64,000 nt of DNA from Pseudidiomarina salinarum (GTDB lineage Bacteria; Pseudomonadota; Gammaproteobacteria; Enterobacterales; Alteromonadaceae). Position numbers and translations under genes: made by a program. This document shows positions 40,139 through 46,429 of the stretch, in pieces (position 1 is the stretch's first letter; each line of letters starts with the position of its first letter). The notes beneath the pieces are model-generated. The model had not been told where the DNA came from and searched no databases. It saw only the letters and a list, made by a program, of their open reading frames with translations. Location: the NCBI RefSeq assembly GCF_000753715.1, contig NZ_JPER01000003.1, forward strand, positions 218,283-282,282. Reading direction: 5' to 3'.

Positions 40139-41287
40139 TTAGTTGGCGGGTTTGATCTGAATCAGTTCAGCGTCTTTGGGTTGATCCGTGATGACATAAA
40201 TATAGCCATCGGGACCTTGTTCGATGTCGCGAATGCGCTTGCCAATAGCCTCATCAAACAGGGTTTCTTCATGCATGACGCGCTCGCCTTCCAGGTCGAT
40301 ACGGGCCACGTGCGAGCCGCGTAATGCGGCCACAAAGAGATCGCCCTGCCAGTCAGGAAATTTATCGCCGGTATAGAAGATAATATCGGATGTGGCGATG
40401 GACGGAACCCAGTAGTAATGGGGTTGTTTAGCGCCTTCTAAATGGGTCTTTTTACTGATAATAGTCCCATCATAATCGACGCCATAGGTGGCTTCCGGCC
40501 AGCCGTAGTTTTCTCCGGCGAGGGAAATATTGATTTCATCGCCGCCTTTGGGGCCATGTTCACTTATCCACAGCTCACCGGTTTGCGGATGAATCGCTGC
40601 ACCCTGCACGTTGCGGTGTCCGTAGGACCAGATCGTATCCAGCGCGTCATCCCGGTCCACGAAGGGGTTATCTTCCGGTACGCTGCCGTCTGGCCAGATA
40701 CGAACCACTTTACCGTGATGGTTATCCAGTAGTTGGGCATCATCCATCGCGGAATAACGGTCACCAAGGGTAATAAACAGGTGCCCCTCAGGCGAGAACA
40801 CCAAGCGCGAGCCAAAGTGGGCGTTGCTCTCGTATTTGGGCACACCGCGGAAAATAACTTCAACATTCTGCAGGCTGTCGCCCGCCAGTTCGGCCCGCGC
40901 TACCGCAGTACTATTACCGGTGCCGCCATCCTGCGCTGCTTCCGAGTAGCTCAGGTAGATCATGTTGTTGTTGGCAAAATCCGGATCCAGGGTAACGTCT
41001 AGCAGGCCGCCCTGCCGCTCCGCGACCACTTCAGGTACGTTCTTGATGGGATCGCTGATGGTGCCGTCCAGGCTGACCTTATGCAGGTCTCCGCCACGCT
41101 CGGTGATCAGCAGATCGCCCGAGGGCAGAAAAGTCATGCCCCAGGGGTGGCTTAAGCCCGAAGCCAGCGTATTGATGCTGACTTTATGGCGTTCGGTGGA
41201 CACCTCTTCAGCAGCGACGGGCGCCAGTGCTGTGGGCAGCTGGCTTAAGGTAAGAATGGCGGTGGCCAGAACTGTTTTCTTCATCAT
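40139..41287 (-). CDS. yliI: PQQ-dependent aldose sugar dehydrogenase (YliI-like)
   Basis: A 382-residue periplasmic protein with a signal peptide (MMKKTVLATAILTLSQLPTA) and the six-blade soluble sugar dehydrogenase fold: LSHPWGMTFLPSGDLLITER, GGLLDVTLDPDFANNN, NSTAVARAEL, IWSYGHRNVQGAAIHPQTG, SEHGPKGGDEIN. E. coli YliI (Asd) is the model; it oxidises aldoses using PQQ. No PQQ biosynthesis genes are in the window. The ATG follows AGGAG at 8 bases. It is the first gene of a two-gene unit with the PqqU-like receptor. Confidence 0.9.
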   Translation of the reverse strand: MMKKTVLATAILTLSQLPTALAPVAAEEVSTERHKVSINTLASGLSHPWGMTFLPSGDLLITERGGDLHKVSLDGTISDPIKNVPEVVAERQGGLLDVTLDPDFANNNMIYLSYSEAAQDGGTGNSTAVARAELAGDSLQNVEVIFRGVPKYESNAHFGSRLVFSPEGHLFITLGDRYSAMDDAQLLDNHHGKVVRIWPDGSVPEDNPFVDRDDALDTIWSYGHRNVQGAAIHPQTGELWISEHGPKGGDEINISLAGENYGWPEATYGVDYDGTIISKKTHLEGAKQPHYYWVPSIATSDIIFYTGDKFPDWQGDLFVAALRGSHVARIDLEGERVMHEETLFDEAIGKRIRDIEQGPDGYIYVITDQPKDAELIQIKPAN

Positions 41288-41373
41288 AGTGTGTGCTCCT
41301 GGTAACTGTCTGCAGACTAAGTGGGCAAAACCAAAGTTACTCTAATATAGGCTAAATTTGCTGTTCGCACGAG

Positions 41374-42288
41374 TTAGCTTAAGGTCGGCTCCGGCAATAA
41401 TGCGGCGATCGACTCGGCCAGCTTGCGGAACGTCTGCCGGCGACTGGTCGTTGCCCGGTAAACCAGCCCAATCTCCCGTGCGGCCTGGTGTCCTGAAGGT
41501 TTCAGCGCCACCAGGTCAGTACCATTTAAAATGCCCCGATCAATGGCCATCTGCGGTAAAAAGGTCGCGCCTAAGCGGGCATCCGCTATTTGCACCAGGC
41601 TGTGCAGGCTGGTCGCGGTAAAGGGGTTAATCTTCGCTGAGTCAGCCAGCTCACAGGCGGCTACGGCGTGGCCGGTCAGGCAGTGCTCGCGTTCCAGCAG
41701 AAAGATTGACTGATCCGGAAGCTGGTTATAAATCACCGGCTCGCTCAGGTCGCTTGCTAACTGTTTATGCATGACCAGCTTGAATGGATCACGCCCCAGT
41801 ACGTAGCTCAGATTACCCTGCAAGTCGATCGGTAACGCCAGCACCAGCGCATCAAGTTCGCCGTTGCGCAGGTGCAACAATAGATTACTGGTGGTGTCCT
41901 CGCGGAAGTTAAGCTGCAGTTTGGGGTACTGGCGTTGTAAGGATTTGCTTAGATCACCCAGTAAAAAGGGCGCGATGGTGGGGATACAGCCTAACCGCAT
42001 CGGGCCTTCCATCAGTTTGCCCTGGCTTTGGGCGAAGTTCAGCAATTCTTCGGTCGAGGTGAGAATTTGCCGGGCCTGATCGACCACCTGCTCACCCATG
42101 CTGGTGAACAAAAAGGATTTATGGTCGCGTTCAATCAGCTGGCAGCCCAATTGCTCTTCCAGATTCTGGATGCCACTGCTCAGGGTGGACTGGCTGACAT
42201 GAGAGGCCTCTGCAGCACGGTTAAAGTTCTGGTGCTGATGCAGCGCCAGCAGATAACTCAGATTCTTCAGACTCGGCAATTTGCTCAT
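41374..42288 (-). CDS. oxyR: Hydrogen peroxide-sensing LysR-type regulator OxyR
   Basis: A 304-residue LysR regulator: N-terminal winged HTH (FNRAAEASHVSQSTLSSGIQNLEEQLG) and a two-lobed sensor domain. The redox pair is present: Cys203 in REHCLTGHAVAACEL with Cys212, the same eight-residue gap as E. coli C199/C208, which form a disulfide on oxidation by H2O2. It is divergent from ahpC, with a shared 151-base control region, the classical arrangement for an OxyR target. Confidence 0.93.
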   Translation of the reverse strand: MSKLPSLKNLSYLLALHQHQNFNRAAEASHVSQSTLSSGIQNLEEQLGCQLIERDHKSFLFTSMGEQVVDQARQILTSTEELLNFAQSQGKLMEGPMRLGCIPTIAPFLLGDLSKSLQRQYPKLQLNFREDTTSNLLLHLRNGELDALVLALPIDLQGNLSYVLGRDPFKLVMHKQLASDLSEPVIYNQLPDQSIFLLEREHCLTGHAVAACELADSAKINPFTATSLHSLVQIADARLGATFLPQMAIDRGILNGTDLVALKPSGHQAAREIGLVYRATTSRRQTFRKLAESIAALLPEPTLS

Positions 42289-42305
42289 CGGTCTATTCCA
42301 CTTTA

Positions 42306-42320
42306 ATTGGTATTACCGAT
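42306..42320. promoter_or_regulatory. Candidate OxyR operator between oxyR and ahpC
   Basis: ATTGGTATTACCGAT is a near-perfect dyad and matches 11 of 15 positions of the OxyR core ATAG-GTTTAAC-CTAT. An adjacent palindrome, GATTATGATAATC (42318-42330), overlaps its right end, centred 11 bp further on. The location, 120 bases before ahpC, is suitable for activation. Confidence 0.45.
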
Positions 42321-42439
42321 TATGATAATCCGTTTTATTCGTTTTAACAAATAAGGCATGCGGCTTATTATGCTCTCCGACTCGAGGCGAAAGCGCTTCA
42401 GAATTTGATAACTACCCTTTATCCACAAGGAGAACGTAT

Positions 42440-42985
42440 ATGTTAACAGTAGGCGATAAATTACCAGAGTTTTCGGTTGTAGCAGCAAAGCCTGGCTTTA
42501 ACCTGCCGGAAGAAAATGGCGAAAGCGCATTTGAAACCATCACCAACGAAAGCTTCTCGGGTAAATGGAAAATTATTTACTACTACCCGAAAGATTTCAC
42601 CTTTGTATGCCCGACGGAAATCGTTGAGTTCGCGAAGCTGAATGACGAATTTGCTGACCGTGACGCAGTGGTCATGGGTGGCAGCACCGATAACGAGTTT
42701 GTGAAGCTGGCATGGCGTCGTGAACACCCGGATCTGAAAAACCTGCAACAGTATTCATTTGCTGATTCAGGTGCGCTGATCGATGGCCTGGGTATCCGCG
42801 ACAAAGTTGAAAACGTAGCCCTGCGTGCGACCTTCATCGTTGACCCGCACAACGTGATTCAACACGTTTCTGTGAACAACCTGAATGTTGGCCGTAACCC
42901 AACTGAAGTGCTGCGTATTTTAGACAGCCTGCAAACTGACGAACTGTGCCCATGTAACCGCGCAGTTGGTGGCGAGACCCTGTAA
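42440..42985 (+). CDS. ahpC: Peroxiredoxin AhpC (AhpD-partnered type)
   Basis: A 181-residue thiol peroxidase. The peroxidatic Cys57 is in DFTFVCPTEI and the C-terminal ELCPCNRAVGG holds Cys170 and Cys172, the CPC type of Mycobacterium-like AhpC that is reduced by AhpD rather than AhpF. AhpD is encoded 80 bases downstream, which confirms the type. CAAGGAG precedes the ATG. OxyR is divergent and probably the activator. Confidence 0.95.
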   Translation: MLTVGDKLPEFSVVAAKPGFNLPEENGESAFETITNESFSGKWKIIYYYPKDFTFVCPTEIVEFAKLNDEFADRDAVVMGGSTDNEFVKLAWRREHPDLKNLQQYSFADSGALIDGLGIRDKVENVALRATFIVDPHNVIQHVSVNNLNVGRNPTEVLRILDSLQTDELCPCNRAVGGETL

Positions 42986-43021
42986 GCGGGCATCACTCCC
43001 CTACTTTTGGTGATGTCCTTT

Positions 43022-43051
43022 GAGGTGCCACGCTTGTGGCACCTCTTTTTT
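43022..43051 (+). terminator. Intrinsic terminator/attenuator between ahpC and ahpD
   Basis: GAGGTGCCAC and GTGGCACCTC form a 10-bp perfect stem with a four-base loop, followed by six T residues. It ends 15 bases before the ahpD start, between two functionally paired genes, so it probably reduces ahpD expression relative to ahpC. A small CATCAC/GTGATG hairpin lies just upstream. Confidence 0.9.
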
Positions 43052-43065
43052 CCAAGGAGATTTTT

Positions 43066-43593
43066 ATGAGCATTGCAGATTATAAACAGCAGCTCGGTGA
43101 GCACGGTAAAGATACCAAACTCAACCTGTCGAGTATTTTCGGTAATGTCGATACCTCTGGTATGACTCCGACCCAATTCTACGGCACCGCCCTGGCCCTG
43201 GCCTATTCAATTGGCGATGCTGAGTTAATCGCTGCGGTTCAGGCCGAAGCGGAAGGCAAGATCGAAGCCAATGTAGACAGCGCAGCAAAACTGGCTGCCA
43301 CGCTGATGGCGATGAATAACATCTACTATCGGTTTGTGCATCTGAGCACCGATAAACAATTCGCCAAACTGCCAGCCGGGTTGCGGATGAATGCGATGGC
43401 GAACCCTGGTGTTGAGAAGGCTGACTTTGAACTTTATTCACTGGCAGTTTCGGCGCTGAACGGTTGCGGTATGTGCATTGACTCGCACGTAGGCGTATTG
43501 CTTAAGCATAATATTTCGGCGCAGGCTATTCAGCATTCGATCAAAATGGCCGCGGTACTGAACGCAGCGGCAACAGCCCGGCGTATAGGCTAA
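43066..43593 (+). CDS. ahpD: Alkylhydroperoxidase AhpD
   Basis: A 175-residue protein with the AhpD core: ALNGCGMCIDSHVGVLLKH, containing Cys134 and Cys137 and the proton-relay His141. AhpD transfers electrons to AhpC in CPC-type systems. I use ATG 43066 (MSIADYKQQLGEHG) with CCAAGGAG upstream; the frame opens 10 codons earlier but that region is the hairpin. Loss of these cysteines would disable the system; both are present. Confidence 0.95.
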   Translation: MSIADYKQQLGEHGKDTKLNLSSIFGNVDTSGMTPTQFYGTALALAYSIGDAELIAAVQAEAEGKIEANVDSAAKLAATLMAMNNIYYRFVHLSTDKQFAKLPAGLRMNAMANPGVEKADFELYSLAVSALNGCGMCIDSHVGVLLKHNISAQAIQHSIKMAAVLNAAATARRIG

Positions 43594-43670
43594 AGATATT
43601 GTCATAACACTGTCATTTATGGCGGTTAAGCTACTCCTGATTTCCCTGTGAACTGGTTGTTATAACCCTT

Positions 43671-43704
43671 TAACCCGGACCATTTTGTGGTTCGGGTTTT
43701 TTTT
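43671..43704 (+). terminator. Intrinsic terminator after ahpD
   Basis: AACCCGGACCA pairs with TGGTTCGGGTT around a short loop, with one mismatch, and runs into eight T residues. It ends the ahpC-ahpD unit. Confidence 0.87.
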
Positions 43705-43767
43705 CGCCTACACTTAGTACTCAATACTTTAAGTAACCGGCTGCGGAACCTGCAGCTGAGAGGTGCT

Positions 43768-45036
43768 ATGCAAATCAATGGCGAACGACTCAAAGCGAAT
43801 TTAATCGAGCTATCCCGGATAGGCTATAACGAGGCCGACCGCGGCATTTACCGGGTTGGCTTTAGCGATGCCGATATGCAAAGCCGGCAATGGCTGCAGG
43901 AAAAAGTAAGAAAACTTGGCTGGGACACCTATATGGACGGGGCCGGCAATGTATTCTTCGGTAACCAGCCGCTGGATAAGCCAGCGGTGCTGATGGGCTC
44001 GCATATTGATACCGTGCCCGCAGGCGGCATGTTTGATGGCGCCTTAGGGGCGATAGCGGCGTTGGAAGTGCTGCAGACTATTGAAGACGCCGGGGTGGAG
44101 CTGGATAGCCCGGTGTGGGGCGTGGCCACGGCTGAGGAAGAGGGCCGCTTTGGTGGCATGCTTGGCTCGCAGGCGATAACGGGGACGCTGAATCCCGACT
44201 GGCTGTTGTCTGCCCATGATGCCGATGGCGTAACCTTAAAAGAAGCGATGGGGCTGCAGGGGCTGGATGTGATGAAAGCGCTGGATGCCGCCTGGCAGCC
44301 CGAGCAACTGAAGGCTTTTCTTGAACTGCATATTGAACAGGGCCCGGTCCTGTTCCAGAAAGACCAGCAGATTGGCGTGGTTGATGGCATCTCCGGAGTG
44401 TTTAAATGGATTGTGCACCTTAAAGGCAAGGCCGATCATGCCGGTACCGCACCGATGGATATGCGCAGTGATGCGTTCTCCGGGCTGGCGGATTTTGCCC
44501 ATGAGATTGAGCGTATTATTAACGAAAATGGCACTGATAAAACCCGGATTACTGTTGGTAAAGTCGAGCTGAAGCCCGGCCATCCGCATACGGTGCCCGG
44601 CGAAGCGATATTTACTATTGTCGGCCGTGATATGCATGAAGATGTGATGAAAGAACTTGCCCGAGCCTGTCACAAAACCCTGTCGGCTATCGCCCGTAAG
44701 CACCGCCTGAAGTTCGAATATGAAGAAGTGAGCTGGCTGGAGCCTAAGCTGTGTTCAGAGCGCTTAACGGATCTGATCGAGGAGCAGGTGAAAGGGCGTG
44801 GCTTCAGCTATTTGCGGATGCCCAGCGGAGCTGGTCACGACACCCAGTTCTTTACCGATATTACCGACGCCGGACTGATTTTTATCCCTTCTGTAAACGG
44901 TGTTAGTCACGCCCCCGATGAGTGGTCGCACTGGCATGATGTGGAAGCTGGCACCAATGTACTGCTGGATACCGTGCTGGCCCTGTCGGTCGGCGAGCAG
45001 GGTGAAGCTTTCGGTCGCAAGCGCGGCCGCAACTAA
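43768..45036 (+). CDS. Hydantoinase/carbamoylase family amidase (M20-type)
   Basis: A 422-residue metal-dependent hydrolase similar to N-carbamoyl-L-amino acid hydrolase, beta-ureidopropionase and allantoate amidohydrolase. Zinc-binding motifs include GSHIDTVPAGGMFDG, TAEEEGRFGGMLGS, LELHIEQGPVL and the C-terminal MPSGAGHDTQFF. The exact substrate among ureido acids cannot be told from sequence. I use ATG 43768 (MQINGERLKANL); the open frame further upstream crosses the terminator. It overlaps the opposing regulator gene by 4 bases. Confidence 0.9.
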   Translation: MQINGERLKANLIELSRIGYNEADRGIYRVGFSDADMQSRQWLQEKVRKLGWDTYMDGAGNVFFGNQPLDKPAVLMGSHIDTVPAGGMFDGALGAIAALEVLQTIEDAGVELDSPVWGVATAEEEGRFGGMLGSQAITGTLNPDWLLSAHDADGVTLKEAMGLQGLDVMKALDAAWQPEQLKAFLELHIEQGPVLFQKDQQIGVVDGISGVFKWIVHLKGKADHAGTAPMDMRSDAFSGLADFAHEIERIINENGTDKTRITVGKVELKPGHPHTVPGEAIFTIVGRDMHEDVMKELARACHKTLSAIARKHRLKFEYEEVSWLEPKLCSERLTDLIEEQVKGRGFSYLRMPSGAGHDTQFFTDITDAGLIFIPSVNGVSHAPDEWSHWHDVEAGTNVLLDTVLALSVGEQGEAFGRKRGRN

Positions 45037-45671
45037 GGCTCGAGCAAACCGCGCTTCGCTGCGAAATGAATGAGTTCTACGGTATTCGAGGCGCTGAGTT
45101 TCCGGAGTACCTTGCCGCGGTGGTTTTCCGCCGTCTTTGGCGACATTGCCAGCAGGTTGGCGATTTCGCGGGTGGAGCGCCCGGCCACCACCAGAAAAAA
45201 CACTTCTCGCTCACGGCGTGTCAGCACATCCAGCGATGGGCCAGCTGTTTCGCCGGCAGCCGGGTTGGTCGCATCGCTGCCATTTGCTGTTTGCGGAAAC
45301 CAGGTCTTACCGCCAATCACCCTTAAGATCACTTGCGTCAGTTGCTCCGTGGTCGCGTCTTTAAAAACATAGCCGCGGGCGCCGCCCCTGCGGATTGCGT
45401 CTATATATTCCATTTCGTTGTGCATGCTCAGGGCAATGATCTTGCTATCTGGTCGCTGTTGCAGGATTTTGTCCAGCGCCACAAAGCCATTCATTTTTGG
45501 CATCGATATATCCATCAGGATCACGTCGGCGGCCACATTAAGGGCAGCTTGGTATAGCTCAGTGCCATCAGCACACTGGCAGACGACACGAAATTGTCCA
45601 GTTGCTTCCAGTGCCTGGGCGATCGCGTTGCGTACCAGCGTATGGTCATCAGCCAGGATCAGCCTGATCAT
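45033..45671 (-). CDS. NarL/LuxR-type response regulator
   Basis: The 212-residue regulator has a receiver domain with Asp8/Asp9, phospho-acceptor Asp54 (ILMDISMPKMNG) and conserved Lys in YVFKDATTE, and a C-terminal LuxR-type HTH (LTRREREVFFLVVAGRSTREIANLLAMS). ATG 45671 overlaps the TGA of the kinase (ATGA) with GGAGG upstream; an open frame continues into the kinase gene but is not used. It is the last gene of the kinase cluster. Confidence 0.93.
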   Translation of the reverse strand: MIRLILADDHTLVRNAIAQALEATGQFRVVCQCADGTELYQAALNVAADVILMDISMPKMNGFVALDKILQQRPDSKIIALSMHNEMEYIDAIRRGGARGYVFKDATTEQLTQVILRVIGGKTWFPQTANGSDATNPAAGETAGPSLDVLTRREREVFFLVVAGRSTREIANLLAMSPKTAENHRGKVLRKLSASNTVELIHFAAKRGLLEP

Positions 45672-46429
45672 AATACCTCCGGCGAAAAGGCCGTGCCCGG
45701 TTGCTGGTACGCAAGGCAGACGGAAATCTGGCAACCGTTGCCGGGTGAGCTACTTACGCTGATGTCGGCGCCGAAGGCCTTGCAGCGATCGCGCATACTC
45801 TGCAAACCAATACCTGGCTGCGTTGCGCTGGCCGCAAAGCCCTTGCCGTCATCCAGTAAATCCAGGCGTAAACTATCAGAGGCCTGGTGCAGATAAATCG
45901 AGAACTGCTGAGCGCCAGCATGTTTTACGGTATTCACCATGGCTTCCTGGATAAGCCGGAACAGAAAGATTTGCAGGTCCATCTCAAGATCGGCGGGGAT
46001 ATCCAGCTCGGGCTGACAGCGGATGCCTGCAGGTTGCAGCAGCTGGCGGTCCAGCCACGATATCGCGGCGGCTAAACCTAGGTCAGTGAGTACGGTTGGG
46101 TGCATGAGTCGCGATAACGACCGAATACTTTCGACTGCGTCGCTGGCGGTCTCATATAAAGGGGTCAGCGCGGGATCCGCCGCGGCACTCTGCCCGAGCT
46201 GCGTTTTCAGGCCGGTCAGTAACTGGCCGACACCATCGTGAAGTTCGCGCGATAAGCGTGCCCGTTCATGCTCCTGCTGTAGCCATAACCGGCGCGCCAA
46301 AGTCTGCAAGGCGTTTTGCTCATGGCGCAGTTGCTCGCGCAGCGCTTCCTGCTGCGTTCGCATCTGCCGCACCAGCTCAAGGAGCTCGGCGGGCGGCAAA
46401 TTCTTGGTAGGCTTGTCGTTGCTCATCAT
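45668..46429 (-). CDS. Soluble NarX-type sensor histidine kinase
   Basis: The 253-residue kinase has no membrane helix or obvious sensor domain: a coiled coil (about 15-50) leads into HisKA_3 with phospho-acceptor His64 (LSRELHDGVGQLL), then an ATPase domain with EAMVNTVKHA, DDGKGF and GIGLQSMRDRC. Lacking its own sensor, it probably receives input from a partner. Its start (ATG 46429) lies within the last 53 bases of the Ser/Thr kinase gene, so the two are tightly coupled. Confidence 0.9.
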   Translation of the reverse strand: MMSNDKPTKNLPPAELLELVRQMRTQQEALREQLRHEQNALQTLARRLWLQQEHERARLSRELHDGVGQLLTGLKTQLGQSAAADPALTPLYETASDAVESIRSLSRLMHPTVLTDLGLAAAISWLDRQLLQPAGIRCQPELDIPADLEMDLQIFLFRLIQEAMVNTVKHAGAQQFSIYLHQASDSLRLDLLDDGKGFAASATQPGIGLQSMRDRCKAFGADISVSSSPGNGCQISVCLAYQQPGTAFSPEVL

